Under the pieces are notes generated by a model, which worked only from the letters and a program-made list of their open reading frames with translations, did not search any database and had not been told where the DNA came from. A stretch of DNA of 64,000 bases from Tubiluchus corallicola (lineage: Eukaryota > Priapulida > Priapulimorpha > Priapulimorphida > Tubiluchidae), in the NCBI GenBank assembly GCA_030141605.1, contig JAQGDQ010000068.1, positions 605,034 through 669,033 on the forward strand. Direction: 5' to 3'. Position numbers and translations under genes: made by a program. Of this stretch, positions 1 through 12,700 are shown one piece after another (within the stretch, counting starts at the first letter, position 1; each line of letters starts with the position of its first letter).

Positions 1-61
1 GTACAAGAAACATAATCCATAATTTGACGTTTAGTATACTTTAACATATTTTCAAGAACGT

Positions 62-240
62 TGTTAGTCGTTAGTCGTTGAAATGCGCCGAACGCCCTAC
101 TGGTGATAGACCAGCGTTTGTCCGCGGCGCTTTGAGGTCAAAATCAATCCGTTACGGCTGCTTTAGATTGCTTTATCATTCACATATCTCCACGGACTTT
201 TCCATCTTGGACGATATGTAACATCAGCAGTAGCAGCAGC
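62..240 (+). repeat. Diverged dispersed repeat, copy 1
   Basis: Shares blocks with 1795-2060: a TAGTCGTT...ATGCGCC block, then a TATCTCC(A/T)(C/T)GGACTTTTCC block followed by (A/T)TCTT(G/C)GACRATA. Block order is the same in both copies but spacing differs. Family not recognised. Confidence 0.45.
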
Positions 241-1794
241 AGCACCAACTGTAATAGTAACAGTAGATTTATTCTTCGTAATAAATTACATGTTTTTTAC
301 TACAACAGATCAATTTTTATGATTAACAACAATTTATGGAGCGTTTTTAACTGCAACGACGAGTCGTGTCACATTAAACATTACAATGACCAATTTTACG
401 CGTCAGTTCAGTTCTTTTAGAATAAAATGTTTCTCGTCCTGCATAAATTTATTTGGTTGAAAAAATTCATATAATCTCTCTACGCTTTCGTTGCCTTCGG
501 CTCATTTTTTTCAATAGCCAAGTCATGAAAAATTAAACGTAGTCGTACAACATTTCTATAAAGTGTGGTAAACTAATTTCTATAATCACAAAATCCAGAA
601 ATTAAGTCTGGGTTTATGCTCACACAATACAGATACTTTCATCTTCCTTGCCTTGCTGCTACTCGTATGCGGTTTCTTAGGTCAACCCTATCATCCTTTT
701 CCTATTTTCACCAGATTTATACTTGGTAACCAAAGACTTGTAAACATTAACAATTTACAATCATTTTGAGGGATACAGTCTAATTATCTTCATAATGTTA
801 TCGTTATCTCTTTTCATAATATTAGCCTATTCCGCCAATTAATTTGACTTTGCTGTATTAAAGAGTCTAGTGATAGCATACATAAATCAAATAGTGCTGA
901 ATCATTTGACCATCTGACCCCAGCCATACATTTTATCTTCTTCATGTATTCGGTTTTCAATCATTTGCATCGCTCTTTCCCCCATGTTTCACAATTATAC
1001 AGTAGTGTACTCACAATTATACAATTAGCAAAAAACTCATTTTTCCTAATATAAAGTGAAATGCATGAATAAGTTGTAATATTTTGTACAACGGTATCAC
1101 CTGAACTTGAATTCGTGAATTAGATCACAAGATGCATGTATAATCCGATATTCGAGAGCCCATGTATGTGACTGAGTGTTTGTGCTTTATAATGCCCGTA
1201 CGCATTTCTAACAAATTACAATCAGACTCAGCAACAAGATTGAAACACAAAAATGACACTTTGTCGGTTGCAGTGATATGTTATTTGTGTCACAATAATT
1301 TTCAACAAACGGTAAATTCTGTTTACGCTTTACCCTTGATGTTGCAAGACTAACAGTCATCAGCATGAATTAAAATATATGTCATTTCAATTACATAATA
1401 GCAGTTAAAATTGCCTCCCCCTTCACATATATCTGACTCAAATAACGAACTGACATCTGCCTTTTAGGCGTCAGTTAACCGGCGCTTTTTGTATGAAAAG
1501 ACATGCGTTAATTCCGTGACCTGGTCATACTAAAAACTTTAAAAAGTGGTACTCACTCTTTCTCTTTAAGGTACCTCAACTAATCGCAGCAAAATAGAGT
1601 AATAATAGTTGTTCTTTTGTATTCTTACCGTTACATTGTTGAGTTATCTGTTATAAGAGTATTGATGATGACAAAGGGCTGAAGTCCGGGCTAGCTGGCT
1701 TATACTGTTTGTAATATCGACTCTAACCAAGTATAATATTGTACCATCTCAAAAAACCAATTTTGTTAATCATTTAATTAGTAAACTGAGTGTA

Positions 1795-2060
1795 CGAGAA
1801 ACTTGCTAGTCGTTTGTATGCGCCCGTGTGTTTCGTATAATTGCTTCAAATTCGTTCGTCACGCCTCGCAGATGTAATTGTGCATCACGTTATGGCTACG
1901 TTCGAGTGTTTTATCGTCTACTTATATCTCCTTGGACTTTTCCTTCTTCGACAATACGCAATCGTTGGAGTATTGAACCATTTATTTTGCCTAATGCATC
2001 AGATCGTCGCATCTTTGCGCCTTCGTTCCCTTGAGGTCTTAAAATATGTTATCACATTTA
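1795..2060 (+). repeat. Diverged dispersed repeat, copy 2
   Basis: Second copy of the repeat at 62-240, matching in the TAGTCGTT...ATGCGCC block and the TATCTCCTTGGACTTTTCC block. The overlapping open frames here (68 and 83 residues) have no recognisable domain and are probably chance frames in the repeat. Confidence 0.45.
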
Positions 2061-2188
2061 TGGAACGATCCAGGCTTCCTGTTTCACTATAACTACACCA
2101 AGCTGAAAACGCTGCGCGGGATATACGCGCTTTTTATAGGGCGAATGAACAGCTGAATGGTCATTTCATGTAGTAACTAAAAATAACT

Positions 2189-2542
2189 TCAATTATTCAC
2201 AATCTTAATGTCAAAATTATCATTAATGGTGGAATACACCTACAATTAATTAAATATGATACCAAACTCGAAAAGTGTGAAACAAGAAATGTGAAATATT
2301 GGAACGCAGCTTGAATCTGAACCAGGACCTTCGGTTGTATTTCCCCATGATTACAACAGTCCAAAGTTCATGCTTTCTAACTGGTCAAACCATTTCAGCA
2401 TTTGCGATGTTAGATTGCTTACTCTACAGTGATTCTATCCAATTAGATGATTTTTGTTTGGTTAACTTTGAGTCCGAAATTTCTGGGGGTAATTAATCAA
2501 TTATTAATAATCTTAATGTCAAGATTATCATTAATGATGGAA
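2189..2542 (+). repeat. Pair of ~45-bp direct repeats
   Basis: The block at about 2189-2233 and the block at about 2498-2542 match nearly base for base (shared core AATCTTAATGTCAA, then ATTATCATTAATG), about 309 bp apart. They may be subterminal repeats of an old element or a local duplication; origin unknown. Confidence 0.5.
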
Positions 2543-3190
2543 CAAACCCAAAACTAAATGTGGGTTTGCTGTACCATTGATATAGCTTGTAAATAGACGG
2601 GTGGCCCAACGGGAAAACTGCCTCTGAGTGGCTTCTTCTACCGTACTACTTTCCGCTAATAACAAAACAAGTCATATATACGGACAGACCGTAAAACGGT
2701 ATAATAGATAATAAGTTGAAGATAAATAGTGGTGTGTCAAATGCCAATGTCGCATACAGGCTAACATCCTGCGATGTGCCTCTGTGGTGCACCGTCATTT
2801 TATTTTTAATACTCCACAAACTGTACAGAAACGTGTACAAGAAAGGCATTAAATTTTGTAACTGTAATGTAATACATTTATTTGCATTACAAATAGAAAT
2901 GTTTTTCATTTCTTTACCGTAGGGTTTTTTATTAGAAAACAATATGGGAGTCTGCATTTGTGTAAATGGTTTGTTTTTTAGTAGAATGTTGTTTCTAATA
3001 AAGCTCCAGCCACAAAAGATACCACACCATAAACATTAATTACCAATTAGCTTGTTCGCAGGGGAAGATCATTTTTGACGCTTATTCTAATCGCAAACTA
3101 GATTATTGTTCCAGTGCTAGGGCTGTAGTAAAAAGTGTCGTTTTAGTTGAATGATCTAGGAATAAACATGAACTTTTTGTTTATTTTTAG

Positions 3191-4135
3191 GTAATTCGAA
3201 TTATAATGGTGCACAGTCGAATGCACACGGCGACAAATGTCTTCATCAGCAGTCTAGCTATGTCTGATCTTCTCTTCATGGTGGGCATCCCCTTTATTAT
3301 CACCACAAGAATAACCATCAAGTGGATGCTTGGTGAGAGACTATGCGATATCATCTTCTTCCTTATGTTCATCTGCGGCAGTTCTTCCATTGTGACTATG
3401 AGCGCCATTAGCTTTGATCGCTGGATTCTGATCTGCCACCCGCAATGGCGACACCTAACGAAGATACAAGCAGTGGGCGTGGCTTTCCTCATGTGGCTGC
3501 TAGCCATTGGCATATCGATCCCACTAGCAATATCTTTCAGCGTCGGCAATCAGTTCGGTGAAGAATATCTTTACTGCACAATAATATGGCCGCCATACAT
3601 TAATGGTAGAATTTACATAATGGTAGCGACCATGTTCCTTCTCATCATTCCCACAGTGTTTATAACAGTAAATTACGGACGAATATTTTACACAATCAGA
3701 GAATCCCAAAGACGAGTGCGTGGGAACAAATCGAGCAGCATTAGCTCCCAACAATTACGGCTCATTAAACTACTTGTAACAATTGTTCATTTGTTTGCTA
3801 CTATGTATACACCCTTCTTCGTCCTCAACGTACTACTGTTGTATACCAATGTACCTGTGAGCTCTACCCACTATACGTGGTGTGTGATATTGTGTCTGCT
3901 CAATGCTGCATGCAACCCATACGTGTACTTTTACTTTAATGACAATTTCAGGCATCATTTTCTTAACTACATGCGCTGCAGGTGTAAGTCGGAAGACGAA
4001 GCATCGACGCTGGAACTCCAATCCACTCTAGGTAGAAATGGAAGTATGAGATGCAGCACGAAGTTTACCACTTATGACAGGTCAAGTGTACATACACCCG
4101 CACCGTTAGCTGCTAAACTTAGCCAAGCTTTATGA
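3191..4135 (+). CDS. Class A (rhodopsin-family) GPCR, 3' coding exon, TM1 end to C-terminus
   Basis: Seven-transmembrane receptor missing its N-terminus. A pyrimidine-rich TTTATTTTTAG acceptor ends at 3190, and the frame is open from 3191 through five codons before the first Met (3206), so that Met is internal and lies in intracellular loop 1. Visible in order: TM2 with the LAMSDLLF motif (LAxxDLL), conserved ECL1 Cys (GERLCD) and ECL2 Cys (EYLYCT) for the disulfide, TM3 ending in DRW in place of DRY, TM5, a basic third loop, TM6, and TM7 with NPYVY (NPxxY) followed by helix 8 and a Cys-rich tail (MRCRCK). The exon encodes 314 residues plus stop. The pattern resembles peptide receptors of the somatostatin/galanin/allatostatin type, but the ligand is not inferable. 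It should act at the plasma membrane through heterotrimeric G proteins. Confidence 0.9.
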   Translation, partial: VIRIIMVHSRMHTATNVFISSLAMSDLLFMVGIPFIITTRITIKWMLGERLCDIIFFLMFICGSSSIVTMSAISFDRWILICHPQWRHLTKIQAVGVAFLMWLLAIGISIPLAISFSVGNQFGEEYLYCTIIWPPYINGRIYIMVATMFLLIIPTVFITVNYGRIFYTIRESQRRVRGNKSSSISSQQLRLIKLLVTIVHLFATMYTPFFVLNVLLLYTNVPVSSTHYTWCVILCLLNAACNPYVYFYFNDNFRHHFLNYMRCRCKSEDEASTLELQSTLGRNGSMRCSTKFTTYDRSSVHTPAPLAAKLSQAL

Positions 4136-4245
4136 AATTTTGAAAATCCTTGTTGCATACTTTATTATTGTAATAAAAAATGGTTAATTGTGTTATAATA
4201 TTATCAACGTATACATGTAGACCTTTCTAAAAAATAATTATGGTG

Positions 4246-4251
4246 AATAAA
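4246..4251 (+). terminator. Putative poly(A) signal of the GPCR gene
   Basis: AATAAA 111 nt after the TGA stop (4133-4135), in an AT-rich 3' region. Cleavage site not determinable from sequence. Confidence 0.5.
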
Positions 4252-7200
4252 TAATTTTTCTGTGTTTGTGTAACTTACATTGACGAGCGGTATTTTAATT
4301 AACTAAATACTTATTTATTTATTTTTAAAAATTTTATTGGCCTGAACCAGAGACTTCGACTATATGTCTAACTGATAATTATTCAAATTTACCCTTCAGT
4401 ACAGGTAAAGCATAAGGCACTTATACAACAAAATTGCATTAAATTGCGTGTTTACATTAGAAATAAACGCATTCGTACAAAAAACATTTTCAGATGTAAG
4501 CAGATGTAGCGTTCTGGATATGCAGGGGAGAAAACCTAAGATGTCCGTCTTGTTAGACGAGTATCAACATCCCAGTGTAATCACTTCCGGTGTGAATAAA
4601 CTGCTTAGCTCAGTTCTGTTACCAGGCACACTGAAGAATTAATATAGCTAACAGTACATAGAAAAATTTGCCGTGACTTAAACAAAAACAAAATTTAGTG
4701 ATATTTTAGTGTTATCCGAAACGGAATTGTCTTGATAGTGATCTCCTCTTGGAGTGCCAACCTTCTCATAATGGCTACACAATTTTACAAATTATTGTTG
4801 ACGACGTCAGTCTCGCCAACATAATAAGCTAATTTTAGATTCTTAAGACAAATCTGGAGGTTATCTTATTGTAATATATGGACATTAGCATATCGTTAAC
4901 TGTGCGTTTATGATGCACTCAGCTAACATTAAAATTACACTGCGTGGTTATAAACATCATGATTTACAATAAATAGCACCCCAACCAGCAAAGTAAAGGC
5001 CAACGGAACGAGTAATGCAGTTGTAAGCAACATAGGTTGTATTTTAGCACATTTATTTAGTAGAAAAATAGACATTTTAGCTTATAACAGCCAAGTCTCC
5101 AAAAAGTACTGGCTGGGCCTCAAAAAATTTAAATTATGCCAGAACAACACATCGAGACCCAGGCTTCGCGCTGAAGCTACAATCTGTCGTAGTACGTTCA
5201 CGCTGCGGCCGTTTGTTCAGACGGTTTAGTCAGACAATGCGTTAGTTGAGACCTGCTGCGATGTTCAATGGATGCTGTGATGGACAGTTCACAATAAAAG
5301 CTGTGACGGTCCTAAGCTTTAAAACAAGTACTATTAGAAAGAGGTTTACTTAAGCCGTATACTACGCTCAGACAATTTCCATAAATCAATTTAAGATCAT
5401 TTAACGATTACATAAGTCCATATATTAATAAGTTTAAAAGCGGCTGATTAGATTGAAGGAATGGAGTAGCGAAAAAAATATGTTAATGAATCTCGATTTG
5501 AATCGTGCATGGGCCTTTGAGATACATGCCAAACGTTTACAAACTTTAAACATTTCATTTAAATCAAAACCAGCGAAAATGAAAACCTCTGGTTTATTCC
5601 AGAGGGTGGTACGATTGCGATCTTTACAATTGATTTTTTCGTTGGTCGATGGTTTGGTCTTTCAATTTGTTATTGTATGGTATAGAAGCACCGCCAAAGG
5701 AATAGTGCATAAATAACTAATAACAGTTATTTCCAAGGATTATTTTATTACGCGTAAGGAAACGTAGCCATAATTGTAGCGTTATATTATAAGAAAACCG
5801 CCGCAGTATGTACACAAACAAATAATTAAATGTTAATAAGTTACACAGACATTATTGCAAGAGCTTCAGCAGCCTGGCATAATCGATCTAATATTCTGAA
5901 GATTTCCACCATTTCGTTTTTCATCAGTCAGTGCTAACTGAATGGATCTTAAATGAATTATTTCCTTAAAAAATTGCATTACGGATTATAATGGTGCGAG
6001 AATTATTATGTCAGCCATTTTAAAAATATTTTAGGTATGATTAAAGCCACAATTGAGTCAGACGTTAACAATAACAAGGAAAGCTGTGTAGACTGTTAGT
6101 CGATTACTGATCATCGGTGGACCCGCTTAAGGAATTAATTAAGGATTGTAGAATATAACTGCTTCAAGTATACCGCTTAATAGGCAACAAGAAATTAGGA
6201 ACGCAGATTATAAATAGTCATTTCATGGTTGCTTATTTTTGCACCAATGAAAAAGGAATGATCTGTCATACGAATCAAAGTTTGAGATACTATGCATGTT
6301 AGTCAATCTAAAGCCTATTTGCAATTATAAGGTTTACCGGAGCTAGTTACTATGCGGTAAAAATAAAACAGAAGCTGCAGTTTGATTAACAAAACATGAA
6401 TTTTGGAGATTAATAGCTTACGTAATTGTAAGGGCTGATTTTGGAGTCGTAATTCAAAAATCACCCAACAGTTTTGATCCAAAATAATTAAAAATCTAGG
6501 ATCGCAGTCGCACTAAAAATATTCAAGAAATATGGCCAGCAATAATTTCCGGTAATGTAAATCACAGAAATTTCCAAAAGATTATACCAATAAGTGTGAA
6601 TGAAATAGCTTTCTCGACTTTTTCTCCTGTTAGTCATTTTAAAACATAAGCTACTGCACGCTACCATTCAATTACTGAACAATTTAGAGCGTATTTTGCT
6701 TTCGTTTAAGGGAATTCACCTAAAGAAGTGTATAACATGATAATTATTGGAGCGCAGACTTATTGCACGTACAGACTTAAGCGTAGATTTAAATACGTTG
6801 GAGGCGAATTTAAAATGGTTTTTAACTTCTCCCCTAAGAGTACATTTGCGATTTCTAAACCCTTAGCTATCACTTAGCTCCGCCCACACAGTGCTAAAAT
6901 TTTTAAGATACTAACAAACCAACATCCACTTAAGAGGTATGTTAGTTACACAAATACCTTCATTATAAAAAATACAAAAAAAATCATAAAACTCTTATAA
7001 AATTATAAGCAAAAAAATGTAATGGTGACAACTGAAAATCAAGGAAAGCGAATTTTCCTGTTTCTTTCGTATATACATTACAGAAGTTTATTAAAACTGA
7101 GTATACAAAAACAGCAAATCATAAAAAGGCATTGTCAATAATACATTTTCTGATAGTTTACGTTCCGCATTCGGTCAACATTCGCATAAACAATATAGGA

Positions 7201-8639
7201 AAAAACAGAAGAACGATGTGTTTAATTTATTAGTATTTCTTTAAATTGGTTTTACATTTAGAAAAATTGGAGCAAGTAATTAAATATTCAGCTTTATTAC
7301 TAAGTTATGGTGGCATCACTGTGCAGCCTGTGTAGATTAAACAAAGACTTAGTAATCGTGACCCGTTTGTATTGTTTTAAGCCATTTTGATCGGTTGAAA
7401 AGTTACTCTTGAAGTAAAAAACAGAGAGAAACCCAATTTTTTCCGCAGTTTTTTACAGCGAAACGAAAGTTGGCAAATTAATAAACGCTACCATTCAAGA
7501 CTATGTTCTCAGGAGTCGTAGAAATGAAATACTTAAGCCGTATAGTAAATTTGGGTGGGCCAGTGCAGTACTATGTATCTTCAAATTTACTGTGTAAACC
7601 GGAAATAACGTTTGACAAACCCGTGAAGTCAATTTCATAATTCTTTATTATGATCTTGTTATAAATCTTTTTTCTTCCACCTAATTGATAAACCAGCTGT
7701 TAAAGGTACTTGCTGCAAAAGAAATAACGAAATGACTGGTGTATTCACAAAAAACGGTTTGCTGTTATAAAATCACCGAGACGCTACCGTGCACAAGTTT
7801 CCTTTCATTTCCTTCAGATAGAACGTCACTGTCTTATAAGCCGAATGGCCCAATAGGTAACCAGAAGCCACGGGATTGGTCACTTAGCAAAATTAATTCT
7901 TATTTTTTGATTACCTTAATGTAAAATTTCGTTCATTAGAAGGATTTATTGATTTTAATAACAGGCTAATAACAACGTTATAACGTGCCGGTGTCTACGC
8001 TAATGTTACATTATATTAGTAGAGGTTAATAAGGAAATTTACACAGTGTACGAGACGCTTTAATATTGAACTCACGCAAGGTATTATTATATGGGTGCTC
8101 TACTCCCTCGAATGTACGAAGCAACATTGGCTGTCATCACAACACACCAGAAAAATCTACTGTTTAGGTAACATGAAAACGTGAAAATTTACGAAGTTGC
8201 ACAACAAATAATTTAATATTTTTTTACTTGTGACTCTGAGTGATCTTTAGCTAACTAAGCTAGGTGGAGACATTAAAAAAGAAACCTAAACCATAAACGC
8301 ACTAAAATACATTCTGATTCATATGAACATTCTGCATATCGAGAAAGAATATTCAGATTTGAACTATGTGCCCGTTGAAAACAATAACCTCTAAACTAGT
8401 TAGGTGACCCACTGCTACAAAATTATGATTAAACAAAAACTGCACATTATGTTTGTCTTTATACAAACATGTTTTTTGACCAAAAACAAAAGACCCGTTG
8501 AAACAGACTGTATACACGACGCACAGTTTTTGATGAAAAAGAATTAATCATTGGCTATGAACAGAACCTGTGCTCTTATCATGCAGAAATCTACCCAGTG
8601 TACGTCAGCGTTCTTTCACTAAATTACCTAACGGCGTGT

Positions 8640-9170
8640 TCAGACTAGTGAGTTTTCTGTCGCGATCTTTCTCTCTTGGTGCGTCCAGATGTAGACGTCT
8701 CTCGCAACTTGTTGTGCAATTTTTCTCTGAGAATACAGTCGCACAGGTGAACGGCTTGGTAACATCTCTCGCAACTTCTAACTCGTTGAATTTGCAATAA
8801 GTTGCGAGAGATGTTACCAAGCCGTTCACCCGTGCGACTGTACTCTCAGAGGGAAGTTGCGAGAAAAGTATCTATGTCTGAACGAGACATCTGACAGCAA
8901 ACTCGCAAGTGTGAACTACTTTGCGAGTCACTGTCTGCAAGTTATTGCAAACTATCCAACATTGTTGCGAGTTGATGTCATGCGAGTTACTATCTAGTGT
9001 GAACGCCTCGGCGAGTTACTCTCGATTCTTCTCGCACTGAATAAAGAAGGGAACATCACCTCGCACTTACTGTCGGAGAGTAGCCGGTAGCAAGTTTTGC
9101 TCTCCATTCTGAACACGATTACGAGTTACTTGGTAGCTTTTTGGCGAAAAAAACTCGCTGGTCTTAACGC
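8640..9170. repeat. Cluster of CTCGCAA / TTGCGAGT motifs around the foldback
   Basis: The motif (T/G)GCGAGTT or its complement recurs many times (for example near 8700, 8770, 8803, 8855, 8902, 8925, 8966, 8980, 9013, 9061), often with GTGTGAAC or CTGAAC nearby. The region looks like a repetitive non-autonomous element with subterminal motif copies. Its TTTTTGGCGAAAAAAACTCGC stretch near 9150 may mark one edge. Family not recognised. Confidence 0.55.
8725..8851. repeat. Foldback (near-perfect inverted repeat, 53-bp arms)
   Basis: Left arm 8725-8777 and right arm 8799-8851 are reverse complements with only two mismatches in 53 positions, separated by 21 bp. The inner end of each arm carries the GTTGCGAGAGATGTTACC block. 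The arms are much better preserved than the surroundings, implying a recent insertion or arm homogenisation. The short open frames on both strands here are mirror images produced by the inverted repeat, not genes. Confidence 0.9.
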
Positions 9171-9685
9171 GCCGTGAACAAACTAACTTGACATTCTCCA
9201 TGAAAGAAATGCAAAATTGCTGACAAACGACATAAGACTGCCACATTGAACAACAAAGCTGACATTTACGATATTTGTACTACTATATCAGTAAAACGAT
9301 AACGAAATTTATTTTCCATCCATTACTAACTTTTTATAAGCACCTCGTATTAACCAGGTATCATCACTACTGGTTAAATATTGTGTTATGATATTATGTC
9401 AACCCCTTCATAAAGGCAGTCTATAATTTATGCACTAAAAGAGAATCAGAGCGCTGATTAGTGGTTAAACAAATGTCAAAGTACAGGCGGACGTTGAGCG
9501 AAAGAGAACATAGAAAACATACTGACGATCTAACGACAAAAAATGACACTAATGTCAAAGTACAGAACGCTACAGGTATACACCCAGAGAAATTCGATGC
9601 TGTGCCATTCTAACGGGTTACATTTTAGTGCAATATTCGGCCTGAAAAAAGAGTTTGTCTACACAATTAAATTACCTACATAATT

Positions 9686-9778
9686 ATGAAAATCGAGGGT
9701 AAAGTAGCGCTAGTCAGCGGTGGAGCCAGTGGCATTGGATTCGCTATCGCAGACGTTTTGCTTTCCAAGTTGGCAAAG
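9686..9778 (+). CDS. HPGD: HPGD-like exon 1
   Basis: Begins at the only sensible ATG and encodes 31 residues including the Rossmann glycine motif SGGASGIG; ends phase 0 at donor GTAACT. Confidence 0.85.
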
Positions 9779-12700
9779 GTAACTATTGCATTTTCCTTTA
9801 GTACTTCGTCGTCATCACCTTTGCCGTCGCCATCACCACTATTATTATCATTTTTAACATCGTCTCATCTTATTGTTATCGCTGTCACCATCAACATAAA
9901 TATTATTATCATCATCATCATTATCATCATCGTCATCATCATCATCAATAAAAACAACAACATCATTGTCATTATCGTCGTTATCACTGCCACCATTCTA
10001 TTATCGTTAGCCCCATCATTTTTGTTTGCATCATGATTGTCATTCATTACACAGAAGCTATAGTCATTGTCATTATATCTATCTTTAATGCCATAATTGT
10101 CATTACCGGATGGTAGGAGTGAGTAAAATCGGACATGCAGCAAAACTCCATCTAATGATTAAATGCAATAATTCAGTAATTTATGTTATTGCAGGGGGTT
10201 TGTGTAGTAGATGTACAAGACGAACACGGAATCGAAGCCGTAAACAAACTCAATGATAGATATGGTGAAGGGAAAGTCATTTTTGCCAAAGCTGATGTAG
10301 CGGACAAATCCGAGTATGATGGTCAGTTAGTTACTGCTTTCGGACGGTACATAAAAAAGAGGACGCCTAAATGCCAGACCGCCCCATTTCGCGAGCCTCA
10401 AGATAAGATTTTGTGTCTATTCGAACCAAAGCTTTTGGTTGTTTCCAGATTCTCAGTAAGATCCAAAGTGACATACAGAATCAGAGAGTAATCAATGACA
10501 TTCAAGTTAGCTTACAAAGTCTAATTACAAGGAACTCAAAAAGGTTTAAAGATGCATGTTCTTGTTTGTTTTTTAGGGTTTGATGCTATGCCACTCAGGT
10601 GTTACCAACCGAATTTAATAACTGTTGATTTGGCAAAAGTCTTTTGTGTTAAATATAAGTTACTTTAAAATACCTTGACAAAGCTTGCCAATACATATGA
10701 AATTTATTTATACAACGCGTTTCGATTAACAACAGTTCATCATCGTCAGGGATTGTACCGGAAAAAAACATGAAGGAAATTTTTAAATTATAGCAAATCA
10801 ACAATATTGCGGAATTTTATATCCAATATCAACCGTTTAACTGCAGTAATAACATAGCGACTAAGTATAGATTTATCAAACATATCCATCGAAACTTAAG
10901 TTCGATTTTGTAGTATTTCAAAGTACACAAAATTAATGTTAAAAAAATTATGTTCAATTAGCAGTAATCAATGAGCCAAAGTTGAAAGAACGTTTAGCAC
11001 TGTTAACTTGATATAACGACGAAAAGCAAATATTAGTATGCAATTCATGATCTCAGCATATTATTAGCTCCAATTCATTTTCAAGTGCGGTTTTTCATAG
11101 GCAAAGTTTTGACACACTTCTGAGATCGCCACCCCAAGTACTAGCCAGAGCTAGTGTTGCTTAATTTTGAAAATGTTATTTTGTGGATGTATTCTAACAA
11201 CATTAAATGCCCCAAGACAAATCAATAAATATTTGCGTTGCAACGTTTCGGCCACAGACTCTGGACATTTCAAGCATCTAAAGAGAACTTAACCATCGTA
11301 TATCACTGCACATTTAAAATAACTTTAGCTTAATAGAATCTCCTGTTTGTTCAGATTTGGCTGCAGATTTTTTAAGGCCAGAACTGCACGTAACGTTCAT
11401 TTGATTTGGTTTTGTATTTTGAACAACTGAGAAATGAGTCAAGTTTGGTTTCGGCCTAGTGCTTTCTCTCAACTGTCAAATATTGATGTTCCTCAACTCT
11501 TGGGTATATATAATGAGTGGTGTATTTACGATAGTGCGAAAACACTGCCATAGGCCTCAGTGAAACTTGGCTCAATAAAACAATTCTTAGTGAGTCAATT
11601 GCTCTAAAAGGCTATAACATTTTTAGAAAAGATCGTCTACGAAAAAAGCAAAGACGCGTATAACAAGTTCTTTTTAAAAAAGGATCATGATCACACATTC
11701 AATTTTGAGCCAGTAACAACATTGCAAGTCATAAACAACACAAATTTAATGAGACAATCTAAAACCTCGGGAACACTTGAGGTTTTACCACCCAAAATAA
11801 GTAAAATCGTTGGCAGCATAATAGCAAAACATATATGCCACATTTATAACCAAATGATAATGCTCCCTAAATTCCCAAATACCCGTAAAACTGCAAATTT
11901 CACACACAAGCCGAAAAATGAAAACATAGAGAGTCCTAATAGCTATCGCCCCATACTAGTAGTTCATGGAATCGCAAAAATATTTGAAAAAATAATGTAC
12001 GATCAAATACATTGGATAATACAGAAATACTACACAAATAGCAATTTGGTTTCAGCAAAAATCATAACACAATCGATGTAATAAATTTCGTGACAGAAAA
12101 CTATTGCTATCTATTAGACCATAATGAATATATTTCCACAGCTTTTCAGACCTTAGCGAAGCTTTTGACAGTCTATCTCATTCCATGCTTCTTAAAAACT
12201 CCATTACTAGGATTTGATGAACATTCTATTAACCTAATTACAAGTTATCCTTCAAACAGACAACAACGAGTAAAGCTTCAAAACAACATACATTCAGAAT
12301 GGGGTACAATCAAAAATGGAGTACCGCAAGGCACACTTCTCGGTCCCCTGTTATTTATCATATATGTAAACAATATTCCGAACATTCTAAAAAAACTGCA
12401 GCATGACAATACACGCACGACACATGACACCGCACATGATACCAATCTATATACAAATAATACAGACCCAAATATAGCTGAATATACACTAAAACAAAAC
12501 ATAGAAGAAATAAAATCTATTCTGGATTTTCATCACTTACAAATGAACCCTGAAAAACAGTATTTCTAATATTAAGCCCAAATGAAGCATGTAAAACTGA
12601 TAGCTTAACACCTAACGTCCTTAATCAAACAATTTAACAATCTAAAGAAACCAAATTCTTAGGTATGGGACAAAATTAAAATGGGGCAATCAAGTTAATA

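Larger units (their letters stand above)
1..3190. other. Non-coding stretch upstream of the GPCR exon
   Basis: No exon with recognisable homology is seen on either strand; open frames are short and have no family motif. It may be intergenic, or intron of the GPCR gene, because the first GPCR residues seen are the end of TM1/first intracellular loop and a splice acceptor lies at 3189-3190. It contains two diverged copies of a repeat (about 62-240 and 1795-2060) and a short direct repeat (about 2189-2233 and 2498-2542). Confidence 0.5.
4252..9685. other. Intergenic stretch between the GPCR and the SDR gene
   Basis: No convincing exon on either strand; open frames are short and lack motifs. The only structured part is about 8640-9170, described separately. 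The SDR promoter must lie near its right end, but no clear TATA box or initiator stands out. Confidence 0.5.

Noticed and set aside
3187-4021. Minus-strand frames of 62-120 residues opposite the GPCR
   Set aside because: Shadows of the GPCR exon with no independent motif.
8570-8829. Two 74-76-residue frames on opposite strands with the same peptide
   Set aside because: The identity arises from the 53-bp inverted repeat, not from two genes.
9865-10143. Open frames rich in Ile (plus strand) and Met/Asp (minus strand)
   Set aside because: They translate the ATC/CAT microsatellite in HPGD-like intron 1.
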